Shown: in pieces, positions 46,351 to 55,430 of the stretch
How positions within the stretch are numbered: position 1 is the first letter of the stretch
How the letters are laid out: each line of letters opens with the position of its first letter
From: Salinarimonas ramus
GTDB lineage: Bacteria; Pseudomonadota; Alphaproteobacteria; Rhizobiales; Beijerinckiaceae
Assembly (NCBI RefSeq): GCF_014645695.1
Contig: NZ_BMMF01000008.1
Location: forward strand, 186,001 to 250,000
Reading direction: 5' to 3'
DNA length: 64,000 nt
Notes under the pieces: generated by a model
Told to the model about the DNA's origin: nothing
Seen by the model: the letters and a program-made list of their open reading frames with translations, nothing else
Database searches by the model: none
Made by a program: the position numbers and the translations under genes

Positions 46351-47360
46351 ATCACGCGCCCCCGCAGGATGCCGGTCGGCCTCAGGAGGAGGACGAGGAC
46401 CAGGATGATGAAGGAGACGGCGAACTTGTAGTCCGTCGACAGGAGCTGGGCGAGCCCGTCGGGCATCAGGTCCTCCGGCACGACGTATTGCAGCACGCGC
46501 CTGTAGGCGTAGGTGAGCCCGACCTCCGAGAAGGCCACGACGAAGCCGCCGACGACGGCGCCCACGGGCTTGCCGATGCCGCCGACGATGGCGGCGGCGA
46601 AGATGGGCAGCAGGAGCTGGAAGTAGTTGAACGGCCGGAAGCTCTTGTCGAGCCCGTAGAGCACGCCGGCGAGCGTCGCGAGCGTCGCCGCGAGCACCCA
46701 GGTGATCATCACCACGCGCTTGGGGTCGATCCCCGAGAGCAGCGCCAGATCCTCGTTGTCGGAGAACGCGCGCATGGCCTTGCCGGTGCGCGTGCGCTGC
46801 AGGAACCAGAACAGCGCGGCCACCGCCACGAGGGCGACGACGACGGTGAGCACCTGGCTGGAGCGCAGCGCCAGGCCCTCGTCGAGGCCCGTCAGCGTCT
46901 CGAAGTCCCGCGCGCGGATTATGAAGCGCTCCCCGTCCTCGAAGCGCTGGTCCTCGACGCCGATGAAGAAGCGCACCAGCGCGTTGTAGACGAACATCAC
47001 GCCCACCGAGACGATGACGAACACCACCGGTGCCGCCTTGCGCCGCCGATAGAAGCGGTAGACCACCCGGTCGGTGCCCAGCGCCAGCGCGACGGCGGCG
47101 GCGATGCCCACCGGCAGCATCAGGAGGGCGGTGGGCAGCGGATGGATGCCGATCCCGTTGGCCTGGAGCCACCAGGTGCCGAGGATCGTGGCCATCGTGC
47201 CGAAGGCCATGAGGTCGCCGTGGGCGAAGTTCGAAAAGCGCAGGACGGCGTAGATCAGCGTGACGCCGAGCGCGCCGAGAGCGAGCTGCGCACCGTAGGC
47301 GACGCCCGGGATCAGCACGAAGTTGGCGAGCACCACGAAGGCGTTGGCGAGGTTTTCCAC
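46347..47360 (-). CDS. livH: branched-chain amino acid ABC transporter permease LivH
   Basis: 337 aa permease with about eight membrane segments. LivH signature GALGVTLIYAVLRFSNFAHG, loop KAMRAFSDNEDLALLSGIDP and AAIVGGIGKPVGAVVGGFV, ending LRPTGILRGRV. It pairs with LivM to form the channel. It begins 6 bp after the livF stop and overlaps livM by 4 bp. Confidence 0.95.
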   Translation of the reverse strand: MENLANAFVVLANFVLIPGVAYGAQLALGALGVTLIYAVLRFSNFAHGDLMAFGTMATILGTWWLQANGIGIHPLPTALLMLPVGIAAAVALALGTDRVVYRFYRRRKAAPVVFVIVSVGVMFVYNALVRFFIGVEDQRFEDGERFIIRARDFETLTGLDEGLALRSSQVLTVVVALVAVAALFWFLQRTRTGKAMRAFSDNEDLALLSGIDPKRVVMITWVLAATLATLAGVLYGLDKSFRPFNYFQLLLPIFAAAIVGGIGKPVGAVVGGFVVAFSEVGLTYAYRRVLQYVVPEDLMPDGLAQLLSTDYKFAVSFIILVLVLLLRPTGILRGRVI

Positions 47361-47366
47361 GGCCGG

Positions 47367-48071
47367 TCAGCCTCCGAGGAAGGTGCGGCGGACCTCCGGG
47401 TCCGCGAGGAGCGCGGCGCCGGTGTCCGTGTAGCGGTTGCGGCCCTGGACGAGGACGTAGCCCTTGTCGGCGATCTCGAGCGCCTGGCGGGCGTTCTGCT
47501 CCACCATGAGGATGGCGATGCCGGTCTTCGCCACGTCGAGGATCTTGTCGAAGAGCTCGTCCATGACGATGGGCGAGACGCCGGCGGTGGGCTCGTCGAG
47601 CATGAGCACCTTGGGCTTCGTCATCAGCGCGCGGCCCACCGCGACCTGCTGGCGCTGGCCGCCGGAGAGCTCGCCCGCGGGCTGGCGGCGCTTCTCGCGC
47701 AGGATGGGGAAGAGCGCGAAGACCTGCTCCATTGTCTCGCGATAGTCGTCCTTGCGGATGTAGGCGCCCATCTCGAGGTTCTCCTCGACGGTGAGCGCGC
47801 GGAAGACGTTGGAGGTCTGCGGCACGAAGCCCATGCCGGCGACGACGCGCTCCTGCGGCGAGAGCGCGCCGATGTCGCGCCCGTCGAGCGTGATCGTGCC
47901 CTGGCGCAGCGCCAGCATGCCGAAGATCGCCTTCATGGCCGTGGACTTGCCGGCGCCGTTGGGGCCGACGATGACGGCGATCTCGCCGCGCTCCACGCCG
48001 ATGGTGCAATCGTGCAGGATGTCGGCGCCGCCGTAGCCGCCGGTCATGTGCGCGCCCGAGAGGAAGCTCAT
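47367..48071 (-). CDS. livF: branched-chain amino acid ABC transporter ATP-binding protein LivF
   Basis: 234 aa ATPase. Walker A VGPNGAGKSTAMKAI, Q-loop VPQTSNVF, signature ELSGGQRQQVAVGRALM, Walker B VLMLDEPTAGVSP and switch His region VEQNARQAL. The QNAR replacement of the switch His is normal for LivF. Start overlaps the livG stop by 4 bp. Confidence 0.95.
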   Translation of the reverse strand: MSFLSGAHMTGGYGGADILHDCTIGVERGEIAVIVGPNGAGKSTAMKAIFGMLALRQGTITLDGRDIGALSPQERVVAGMGFVPQTSNVFRALTVEENLEMGAYIRKDDYRETMEQVFALFPILREKRRQPAGELSGGQRQQVAVGRALMTKPKVLMLDEPTAGVSPIVMDELFDKILDVAKTGIAILMVEQNARQALEIADKGYVLVQGRNRYTDTGAALLADPEVRRTFLGG

Positions 48072-48880
48072 GCGGAGGCTCCCGGCTGCGCGGCCGGCCC
48101 GACCGGCTCGCGGCGGCGGTTCTTCAGGCCGCGCCCGAGATAGGCCTCGATCACCCGCTCGTCGGCGCGCACCGCGTCGGGATGGCCCTGCGTCAGGACG
48201 GAGCCCTCCGCCATGACGATGACGGGGTCGCACAGGCGCCCGATGAAGTCCATGTCGTGCTCGATCATGCAGAACGTGTAGCCGCGCTCGCGGTTGAGCC
48301 GCTCGATGGCGTGGCCGATGGTCTTGAGCAGCGTGCGGTTCACGCCCGCGCCCACCTCGTCGAGGAAGACGATCTTGGCGTCCACCATCATGGTGCGACC
48401 GAGCTCGAGCAGCTTCTTCTGGCCGCCCGAGAGGTTGCCGGCGAGCTCGTCCGCTACGTGGTTGAGGTGGAGGAAGTGCAGCACCTCCTCCGTCTTCTCG
48501 ACGAGGGCGCGCTCCTGCGCGGCGATCTCGCGGCGGCGGAACCAGGCGTTCCACAAGGTCTCGCCCGCTTGGCTCGGGGGCACCATCATCAGGTTCTCGC
48601 GCACGGTGAGCGTCGAGAACTCGTGGGCGATCTGGAAGGTGCGCAGCAGGCCGCGGGCGAACAGTGCGTGGGGAGGCAGCCCCGTCACGTCCTCGCCGTC
48701 GAGGAAGACGCGCCCGGAGGTCGGCTTGTAGTGGCCGGCGATGACGTTGAAGAGCGTCGTCTTGCCCGCGCCGTTGGGGCCGATGAGCCCGGTGATGGAG
48801 CCCTTCGCGATCTCGAGGCTCGCCCCGTTCACGGCCTTGATGCCGCCGAAGCTCAGATGCAGGTCGTCGACGCGGATCAT
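48068..48880 (-). CDS. livG: branched-chain amino acid ABC transporter ATP-binding protein LivG
   Basis: 270 aa ATPase. Walker A IGPNGAGKTTLFNVI, Q-loop RTFQIAHEF, signature NLSGGQKKLLELGRTM, Walker B IVFLDEVGAGVN and switch MIEHDMDFI. The LivG-specific insert after the Q-loop (SQAGETLWNAWFRRREIAAQ) is present. Follows livK after 71 bp containing a hairpin. Confidence 0.95.
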   Translation of the reverse strand: MIRVDDLHLSFGGIKAVNGASLEIAKGSITGLIGPNGAGKTTLFNVIAGHYKPTSGRVFLDGEDVTGLPPHALFARGLLRTFQIAHEFSTLTVRENLMMVPPSQAGETLWNAWFRRREIAAQERALVEKTEEVLHFLHLNHVADELAGNLSGGQKKLLELGRTMMVDAKIVFLDEVGAGVNRTLLKTIGHAIERLNRERGYTFCMIEHDMDFIGRLCDPVIVMAEGSVLTQGHPDAVRADERVIEAYLGRGLKNRRREPVGPAAQPGASA

Positions 48881-48906
48881 GCGGGTACACTTCTCGTGAC
48901 GACGCC

Positions 48907-48930
48907 GGTCCGGGCCGCGAGGCCCGGACC
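48907..48930 (-). terminator. intercistronic hairpin between livK and livG
   Basis: A perfect 10-bp GC stem (48907-48916 with 48921-48930) with loop gcga and no T-run. Such hairpins after a binding-protein gene usually stabilise that mRNA or partly stop transcription, raising binding protein over transporter. Confidence 0.65.
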
Positions 48931-48951
48931 GACGCCGCGCGTGAGGAACGC

Positions 48952-50145
48952 TCAGCGGAACTCGATCGTCTGGAACGCGCCGTCCTCGATCTCGTAGACG
49001 CGATAGGAGCCGGCGGCCTCGCCCGCACCGATCAGCTCCACGCCGGTGGCGCCGACATAGTCGATGTCGCCGCCGTCCGCGAGGATCTGCAGGCCCTTGG
49101 CCAGCTCGCCCGGCCCGATGGGCTCGCCCGGCGCGTTGGCGACGTTCATCACCTCGCCGGCGATCGCGGCGCGATCGGCCGAGCCCGCCGCCTGCATGGC
49201 CAGCACGATGAGGGCGGCGGCGTCGTAGCTCTCGCCCGCATAGGTGCCGGTGGGATCGACGCCCGCGGCGCCGGCCAGGTCGGCGAAGGCGGCCGTGCCC
49301 GCGCCGTCGGAGCCCGGCACGGTGCCGATGACGCGCCCGTTCAGCTCGTCGCCGATGGCCTCGATGATGCTGTCGCCGAACATGCCGTCGGCGAACACGA
49401 ATTCCTCGAAGGCGCCGGTGTCGAGGGAGGCCTGGACGATGCCGCGGCCGCCCTGGTCGACGTAGCCGAACACGACCAGCGTGTCGGCGCCCGACGCGGA
49501 GAGCGCGCCCACCTCGGCCGAATAGTCGGCCCGGCCGTCCTCGTGGGCCGCCGAGATCAGCACCGAATGCCCGAGCGCCTCGTAGGCGGAGGAGAACGCC
49601 TCGGCGAGGCCGCGGCCGTAATCGTTGTTGGTGTAGGTGATCGCCACCTCGTCGATGCCGCGCTCGTCGAGGAGGTTCGCGATGACCTCGCCCTGACGCG
49701 CGTCGGAGGGCGCGGTGCGGAAGAAGAGGTCGTTGTCCTCGATGGTGGACAGCGCCGGCGAGGTCGCCGAGGGCGAGATCGTGGTGACGCCGTTGGGCAC
49801 CGAGACGTTGTTGACGACGGCCGTCGTGACGCCCGAGCAGTCCGCGCCCATGATGGCGACGACGTCGTCGGAGGTGATCAGGCGCTCGGCCGTCGCGGTG
49901 GCGGCGGCGGCGTCGATGCAGGTGGAATCGCCGCGCACAGGCGCGACGGCGCGCCCGCCGAGCAGCAGGCCCGACTCGGAGGCCTCGGCGAACGCCATCT
50001 CCGCGCTCGCCGCCATGTTGGGCATGATCGACTCGAGCGGCCCGGTGAAGCCGAGGATGATGCCGACGGGGATGTCCCCCTCCTGCGCCAGGGCAGGGGC
50101 CGTCAGCAGGGCCGCCGCCGCCGTGGCGAGCATGAGCTTCTTCAT
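48952..50145 (-). CDS. livK: branched-chain amino acid ABC transporter substrate-binding protein LivK-like
   Basis: 397 aa periplasmic binding protein (type I fold). A signal peptide (MKKLMLATAAAALLTAPALA) is cleaved after ALA. The mature protein starts IPVGIILGFTGPLESIMPNM and contains VVAIMGADCSGVTTAVVNNV, GVTTISPSATSPALS and ITYTNNDYGRGLAEAFSSAY. Cys in GDSTCID and ADCSG could form a disulfide. It heads the livKGFHM operon; ligand within the Leu/Ile/Val/amide group is not certain. Confidence 0.93.
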   Translation of the reverse strand: MKKLMLATAAAALLTAPALAQEGDIPVGIILGFTGPLESIMPNMAASAEMAFAEASESGLLLGGRAVAPVRGDSTCIDAAAATATAERLITSDDVVAIMGADCSGVTTAVVNNVSVPNGVTTISPSATSPALSTIEDNDLFFRTAPSDARQGEVIANLLDERGIDEVAITYTNNDYGRGLAEAFSSAYEALGHSVLISAAHEDGRADYSAEVGALSASGADTLVVFGYVDQGGRGIVQASLDTGAFEEFVFADGMFGDSIIEAIGDELNGRVIGTVPGSDGAGTAAFADLAGAAGVDPTGTYAGESYDAAALIVLAMQAAGSADRAAIAGEVMNVANAPGEPIGPGELAKGLQILADGGDIDYVGATGVELIGAGEAAGSYRVYEIEDGAFQTIEFR

Positions 50146-50669
50146 TGTCGCGTCTCCCGTTCTTCGTTTCCTCCCCGACGGCGTCCGTCGACCGGACGCC
50201 TCCCGAGGGGTCGGGGATAGTCCTAATGCAAGGCTTCGTTCGGGGCTACAGTGCAACGAGGATCTCCCGCCGATTTCTCGCTGTGGGAGACCGGATCGCG
50301 CCCCTCTGCGGCGGCGTGAGGCGTGCGCGCGGCATGCCGCGGCGCTCGGGCGCGCTTGGAAGCACGCCCGAGCCTTGCCTGTCCAGGCATTTTCCGTTAA
50401 GACGCCGCGATCCGCGAGGACGTCCGCGAGGAACCGTCCCGCACTCGCGTGCCCGAGGGGGCGCGCGGGCCGGCGGGGAGGCGTTCCCGAGGCTCCCGCG
50501 GACGAGAGACCGTCACCGTTCGCCGTCGTCGCGCCGGCCCGCTCCACTCGAACGAGGAGCGGCAGCCCGGCGGGTTTCGCGAGAGCGCGCGCCCCCGGGC
50601 GCGGCGAGCGGGGACGCAACGCAACGCCAACCCGCCGGCGCACGCCCGACGAGGGCACTAGGAGATTGA
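50146..50669. other. divergent intergenic region between livK and rpsA
   Basis: This 524-bp gap holds no gene I can support; overlapping frames here are Arg/Pro-rich noise. The livK-proximal part is AT-richer. A weak promoter-like pair faces rpsA: TTGCCT (50375-50380) and TAAGAC (50398-50403) with 17-bp spacing, leaving a leader of about 260 nt. cmk, which normally sits here before rpsA, is missing. Confidence 0.45.
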
Positions 50670-52370
50670 ATGTCCGCTTCCATGCAGAACGCGCCCAGCC
50701 GTGAGGATTTCGCGGCCCTCCTCGAGGAATCCTTCCAGCAGAACGAGGTCGCCGAGGGCGCCGTCGTCAAGGGCAAGGTCGTCGCGATCGAGAAGGACGT
50801 CGCCGTCATCGACATCGGCGCCAAGACCGAGGGGCGCGTCGCCCTCAAGGAATTCATGGGCCCCGGCCGCGACGAGCCGATCTCGATCGGCTCCGAGGTC
50901 GAGGTCTACGTCGACCGCGTCGAGAACGCGCTCGGCGAGGCGGTGATCTCGCGCGAGAAGGCGCGCCGCGAGGAGAGCTGGGTCAAGCTCGAGAAGGCCT
51001 TCGAGGCCAACGAGCGCGTCTCCGGCATGATCTTCAACCAGGTGAAGGGCGGCTACACCGTCGATCTCGACGGCGCCGTGGCGTTCCTGCCGCGCTCGCA
51101 GGTCGACATCCGCCCGGTGCGCGACGTCACCCCGCTCATGGGCGTGCCGCAGCCGTTCCAGATCCTCAAGATGGATCGCCGTCGCGGCAACATCGTCGTG
51201 TCGCGCCGCACCGTCCTCGAGGAGAGCCGCGCCGAGCAGCGTTCCGAGCTCGTGGCCAACCTCGAAGAGGGTCAGGTCATCGAGGGCGTCGTCAAGAACA
51301 TCACCGAGTACGGTGCGTTCGTCGACCTCGGCGGCATCGACGGCCTGCTCCACGTCACCGACATGGCGTGGCGCCGCGTGAACCATCCCTCCGAGGTGGT
51401 GCAGATCGGCCAGTCCGTGAAGGTCAAGATCATCAAGATCAACCACGAGACGCACCGCATCTCGCTGGGCATCAAGCAGCTGCTCGCCGATCCGTGGGAG
51501 GGCATCGCCGCCCGCTACCCGGTCAACGCCCGCTTCAAGGGCCGCGTGACCAACATCACGGATTACGGCGCGTTCGTCGAGCTCGAGCCGGGCATCGAGG
51601 GGCTGATCCACGTCTCCGAGATGTCCTGGACGAAGAAGAACGTCCATCCCGGCAAGATCGTCTCCACCTCCCAGGAGGTCGAGGTCCAGATCCTCGAGGT
51701 CGATCCGATCAAGCGCCGCATCTCGCTGGGCCTCAAGCAGACGCTCCAGAACCCCTGGGACGCCTTCGCCGAGGCTCATCCGGTGGGCTCCGAGGTCGAG
51801 GGCGAGGTCAAGAACAAGACCGAGTTCGGCCTGTTCATCGGCCTCGAAGGCGACGTGGACGGCATGGTCCACCTCTCCGATCTCGACTGGAACCGTCCGG
51901 GCGAGCAGGTCATCGAGGAGTTCAAGAAGGGCGACATGGTCCGCGCTCAGGTCCTCGACGTGGACGTGGACAAGGAGCGCATCTCGCTCGGCATCAAGCA
52001 GCTCGCGGGCGATCCCTTCGCGGATGCCGGCGAGATCCGCAAGGGCCAGGTCGTCACCTGCGAGGTGACGGAGGTGAAGGACTCGGGCATCGAGGTGAAG
52101 ATCGTCGACACCGATCTCGGCACCTTCATCCGCCGTGCCGAGCTCGCCCGCGACCGCGGCGACCAGCGCCCCGAGCGCTTCGCCCCCGGCGAGAAGCTCG
52201 ACGCGCGCGTCACGCAGTTCGACCGCAAGGCGCGCCGGGTGCAGCTCTCCATCAAGGCCCTCGAGATGGCCGAGGAGAAGGAGGCGATCGCGCAGTTCGG
52301 CTCGACCGACAGCGGTGCGTCCCTCGGCGACATCCTCGGCGCCGCCCTCAAGGCCCGCGAGAAGAAGTGA
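50670..52370 (+). CDS. rpsA: 30S ribosomal protein S1
   Basis: 566 aa, six S1 RNA-binding domains, typical for proteobacteria. It helps load mRNA onto the 30S subunit. Repeated S1 signatures include GVVKNITEYGAFVDLGGIDG, LLHVTDMAWRRVNHPSEVV, GRVTNITDYGAFVELEPGIE and GEVKNKTEFGLFIGLEGDVD; domains 1-2 are divergent as usual for 30S attachment. Start 50670 has aggagattga upstream. A bidirectional terminator follows. Confidence 0.97.
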   Translation: MSASMQNAPSREDFAALLEESFQQNEVAEGAVVKGKVVAIEKDVAVIDIGAKTEGRVALKEFMGPGRDEPISIGSEVEVYVDRVENALGEAVISREKARREESWVKLEKAFEANERVSGMIFNQVKGGYTVDLDGAVAFLPRSQVDIRPVRDVTPLMGVPQPFQILKMDRRRGNIVVSRRTVLEESRAEQRSELVANLEEGQVIEGVVKNITEYGAFVDLGGIDGLLHVTDMAWRRVNHPSEVVQIGQSVKVKIIKINHETHRISLGIKQLLADPWEGIAARYPVNARFKGRVTNITDYGAFVELEPGIEGLIHVSEMSWTKKNVHPGKIVSTSQEVEVQILEVDPIKRRISLGLKQTLQNPWDAFAEAHPVGSEVEGEVKNKTEFGLFIGLEGDVDGMVHLSDLDWNRPGEQVIEEFKKGDMVRAQVLDVDVDKERISLGIKQLAGDPFADAGEIRKGQVVTCEVTEVKDSGIEVKIVDTDLGTFIRRAELARDRGDQRPERFAPGEKLDARVTQFDRKARRVQLSIKALEMAEEKEAIAQFGSTDSGASLGDILGAALKAREKK

Positions 52371-52422
52371 GCCGTGCGAACGCCGCCGCCCCGGCGGCGG
52401 CGTGAGCCACGGGACCACGAAG

Positions 52423-52457
52423 AAGCCCCGCGCGAGCGACCCTCGCGCGGGGCTTTT
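52423..52457. terminator. bidirectional terminator between rpsA and a LysR gene
   Basis: A perfect 14-bp stem (52423-52436 with 52442-52455) with a 5-nt loop, followed by ttttctt on the plus strand. It ends rpsA transcription and, from the other side, lies just beyond the LysR stop codon at 52460. Confidence 0.88.
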
Positions 52458-52459
52458 CT

Positions 52460-53380
52460 TCATTCGCCGGGGACGGCCGCCGCCTCGGGGATCGCCATGC
52501 CGGGCGCGATCGGCCGGCGCGCGCGCGGGCGCAGCGCGTCCGAGAGGACGCCGCCGAGGAAGGTCGCGAGCTGGCGCACGCTCGCGCGCCGGCGCGCCTC
52601 CTCGCGCGTGACGATCCAGACCTCCTCCTCCGGCAGCGACCCGAAGCCGTCCATGCGTACGAGCTCGGGATGCTCGCGGGCCACGACGTCCGGCAGGACG
52701 CCCTGGCCGAGCCCGGCGCGCAGGGCGCCGACGAAGCTCGAGAGCTCGTTCGTCACGAACGCCACGCGCCGATCGGGCGCGCGCTCCTGCACGAGGGCGT
52801 CGAGCCGGCTCGCGTGGCCGTTGGCGGGGCCCCACAGGACGAGGGGGCGATCCGCCGGCCCGTCCGCGCGCCCCCAGACGGAGAGCGGCATGGAGGCGAC
52901 GCGCCGCACGGTGAAGCGCCCCTTCTTGGGCCGCGTGAGGCGAACCGCGATGTCGACCTCGCTCGCCTCGAAGTCGCCGACCTCGGCGGAGGCGGCGAGG
53001 ACGAGGCGCAGATCGGGCCAGCCCGTGGCGAAGCGCGGCAGAGCGGGCACGATGAGCCGGGCGAGGGCGGGGACGCAGCCCAGATGCACTTCCTGGAAGC
53101 GGGATGCGCCCACGTCCAATTCGGCGGCGCGCCCGACGATGCGCTCGATCTCCTCGCAGCGCGCGAACAGGGCCTCGCCCTCGCGGCTGAGCTCCAGCCC
53201 GCGGCTGCGGCGCAGGAAGAGCGGCGTGCCGAGCCGCTGCTCCAGCGTGGCGACGTGTCGCGACAGGGTCGCGGCGCTGACGCCGAGCACGTCCGCGGCG
53301 ACGCGCAGGCTCGGCATGCGTGCGACGACGAGGAAGAGACGCAGATCGTCCCAGTCGATGCGGTTGAGATCCTCGGCCAT
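52460..53380 (-). CDS. LysR-family transcriptional regulator
   Basis: 306 aa. HTH region RIDWDDLRLFLVVARMPSLR with DVLGVSAATLSRHVATLEQR, then LRRSRGLELSREGEALFARC. The effector domain (VHLGCVPALARLIVPALPRF, SEVDIAVRLTRPKKG) belongs to the subgroup that starts DLR-FLVVAR. Its target is unknown. It interrupts the usual rpsA-ihfB neighbourhood. A candidate promoter lies at 53417-53445. Confidence 0.9.
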   Translation of the reverse strand: MAEDLNRIDWDDLRLFLVVARMPSLRVAADVLGVSAATLSRHVATLEQRLGTPLFLRRSRGLELSREGEALFARCEEIERIVGRAAELDVGASRFQEVHLGCVPALARLIVPALPRFATGWPDLRLVLAASAEVGDFEASEVDIAVRLTRPKKGRFTVRRVASMPLSVWGRADGPADRPLVLWGPANGHASRLDALVQERAPDRRVAFVTNELSSFVGALRAGLGQGVLPDVVAREHPELVRMDGFGSLPEEEVWIVTREEARRRASVRQLATFLGGVLSDALRPRARRPIAPGMAIPEAAAVPGE

Positions 53381-53416
53381 GCGTGGTCCGCCTCGCTCGC
53401 GTTGCGCACGGTCCTT

Positions 53417-53445
53417 ACCTAATCGCCGCCAGGATTGCTCGTCAA
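53417..53445 (-). promoter_or_regulatory. candidate promoter of the LysR gene
   Basis: On the minus strand TTGACG (53440-53445) and TTAGGT (53417-53422) are 17 bp apart, giving a leader of about 35 nt. The -10 match is poor. The rest of the 213-bp gap to sppA is AT-rich near 53445-53470 (taaaatatacc). Confidence 0.4.
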
Positions 53446-53593
53446 CCTAAAATATACCTCATAAGTAGTGTCGACTGAGGGACCCTGGATTGTCCTCCTC
53501 GTTGCGGCACTTCCCTTGCCGTCGCAGCCCCGCGCCACTAGCTTCCCCGTGCGTCCAGCCGCGTCCCGGACGCCCGATCCGGAAAGGCCGCGC

Positions 53594-54610
53594 ATGCCCG
53601 AGACCGTCCCCTCCCCCGCCGATGCCGCACGCCCGGATCGCGGACGCACCGATCCCGAGCACGTCGCCGATCGGCGCCGGCTGCGGCGCAAGCTCGGCTT
53701 CTGGCGCGTGCTCGGCATCCTCGCCGCCGTCATTGCGGTGATCGCGGTGGGCTGGCGCATCGCCGGCCCCGACGAGATCCCCGCCGGGCGCGACCACGTC
53801 GCGCGGGTGTCGGTCTCCGGCATGATCACGACGGATCGCGAGGCGGCGGAGATGCTGCGCGAGCTAGCCGAGACCGAGACCGCGCGCGGCGTGATCGTGC
53901 GCATCAACAGCCCCGGCGGCACGACGACGGGCGCGGAGGAGCTGTTCACGGCCCTGCGCGAGGTGGCGCGAGCCAAGCCCACCGTCGCCTTCGTCGACGG
54001 GCTCGCGGCGTCGGGCGGCTACATCGCGGCGCTCGGCGCCGACCACATCGTCTCGCGCCAGACGGCCATCGTCGGCTCCATCGGCGTGCTGATCCAGGTG
54101 CCGAACGTGTCGGGGCTCCTCGACGAGCTCGGCATCGAGGTCGTCGAGATCAAGTCGACGCCGCTCAAGGCCGCGCCCTCCGCCGTCAGCCCCGTCGACG
54201 AGGACGCGGTGGAGGCGATCCGCCTCGTCGTCTCCGACACCTACCAATGGTTCGTCGAGCTCGTCGGCGAGCGGCGTCCGCTCTCCGTCGCGGAGGTGGA
54301 GCGGGTCTCCGACGGACGCGTGTGGAACGGGCGCCAGGCGCTGGCGCTCGGGCTCGTCGACGCGCTCGGCGACGAGGAGACCGCGCGCGCCTGGCTCGCG
54401 GAAGCCGGCATCGACGAGGACCTCCCCGTGCGGGACTGGGAGCCCGACCGGGCGGAGGATCCCTTCGACGTCTTCGCCGCCGGTGCCCTCGTCGCGGACC
54501 TCGCCGGGCTCGACGGCCTTTCGGCCACGCTCGCCCGCGCCTCGGCCCGGGCCCGCGGCTTTCGGCTTGACGGGCTTCTCGCGCTCTGGCAGCCTCGACT
54601 GGAAAACTAA
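53594..54610 (+). CDS. sppA: signal peptide peptidase SppA (short form)
   Basis: 338 aa membrane-bound S49 serine protease that clears cleaved signal peptides. One N-terminal membrane anchor ([19 protein letters not shown]) precedes a Ser/Lys-dyad domain: [13 protein letters not shown], catalytic Ser in [16 protein letters not shown], general-base Lys in [13 protein letters not shown]. Length matches single-domain SppA (Bacillus type), not the 600-aa E. coli form. Start 53594 has ggaaagg upstream. ihfB follows after 25 bp. Confidence 0.94.
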   Translation: MPETVPSPADAARPDRGRTDPEHVADRRRLRRKLGFWRVLGILAAVIAVIAVGWRIAGPDEIPAGRDHVARVSVSGMITTDREAAEMLRELAETETARGVIVRINSPGGTTTGAEELFTALREVARAKPTVAFVDGLAASGGYIAALGADHIVSRQTAIVGSIGVLIQVPNVSGLLDELGIEVVEIKSTPLKAAPSAVSPVDEDAVEAIRLVVSDTYQWFVELVGERRPLSVAEVERVSDGRVWNGRQALALGLVDALGDEETARAWLAEAGIDEDLPVRDWEPDRAEDPFDVFAAGALVADLAGLDGLSATLARASARARGFRLDGLLALWQPRLEN

Positions 54611-54635
54611 ATATTTTCAACATGCTAGGCGCGAC

Positions 54636-54995
54636 ATGATCAAGTCCGAGCTGGTCCTGCGGATCGCTGAGCAGAATCCGCACCTCTATCAGCGCGACGT
54701 CGAGAACATCGTCGGCGCGATCCTCGACACGATCACGGACGCGCTCGCGCGGGGAGATCGGGTGGAGCTGCGCGGCTTCGGCGCCTTCTCGGTGAAGCGT
54801 CGCGAGGCGCGAATCGGACGCAACCCGCGCACCGGGGAGAGCGTTGCCGTGGCCGAGAAGGCCATTCCCGTCTTCAAGACCGGCAAGGAGATGCGCATGC
54901 GGCTCAACCGCGGCGAGGACGATCTCGGTGCCGACGAGGACGGCGACGACGAGGGCGAGGCGAGCGGCATGGCGCCCTTCGCCGCCGCCCGCTAA
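54636..54995 (+). CDS. ihfB: integration host factor subunit beta with acidic C-terminal extension
   Basis: 119 aa. Core IHF-beta sequence [60 protein letters not shown] and VFKTGKEMR is complete, with the Pro that intercalates in DNA in NPRTGE. About 25 extra residues follow ([15 protein letters not shown]), strongly acidic, beyond the usual 94-100 aa. IHF bends DNA in replication, transcription and recombination. It lies between sppA and lapA as in related genomes. Confidence 0.94.
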   Translation: MIKSELVLRIAEQNPHLYQRDVENIVGAILDTITDALARGDRVELRGFGAFSVKRREARIGRNPRTGESVAVAEKAIPVFKTGKEMRMRLNRGEDDLGADEDGDDEGEASGMAPFAAAR

Positions 54996-55085
54996 GCTCG
55001 TGCCGCGGGCCGGCCGGCTCGCCCGAACCCGGGTCTCGGCGCGCCCGCGCGCCGGGGCTCGTGCGCAATCTCCGGAGGTCGTCCC

Positions 55086-55430
55086 ATGAGGCGCATCGTC
55101 TCGCTCCTGATTCTCGTTCCCTTCGCGCTGCTCGTGGCGCTCTTCGCCATGGCCAACCGCGCGCCGACGACGATCTCCTTCGATCCGTTCACGCCCGAGA
55201 ACCCGGTCTGGTCGCTCACCGGGCCTCTATGGATCGTGCTCTTCGTCCTCTTCGCCGCCGGCGTCGTCATCGGCGGCTGCGCGGCCTGGCTCGTCCAGGG
55301 CAAGCACCGCAAGGCCGAGCGCGCCTACAAGCGCGAGGCCTCGAGCCTCAAGCGCGAGGTCGACCGCGCCAAGGATCGCGAGGCGCAGACCGGCCTGCCC
55401 GCCCTCGCCGGCCCCACGTCGGCACGATGA
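55086..55430 (+). CDS. lapA: lipopolysaccharide assembly protein A domain (DUF1049) protein
   Basis: 114 aa inner-membrane protein with two membrane segments (IVSLLILVPFALLVALFAMA, PLWIVLFVLFAAGVVIGGCA) and a basic coiled-coil tail (QGKHRKAERAYKREASSLKR). This is the LapA/YciS family that helps tune LPS synthesis through LpxC turnover in enterobacteria; in alphaproteobacteria the role is untested. The stop overlaps the start of the next gene (ATGA). Confidence 0.88.
   Translation: MRRIVSLLILVPFALLVALFAMANRAPTTISFDPFTPENPVWSLTGPLWIVLFVLFAAGVVIGGCAAWLVQGKHRKAERAYKREASSLKREVDRAKDREAQTGLPALAGPTSAR

Noticed and set aside
50145-50669. Several frames (up to 174 codons) in the rpsA upstream region
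   Set aside because: They overlap one another on both strands, are Arg/Pro-rich and have no recognisable domain.
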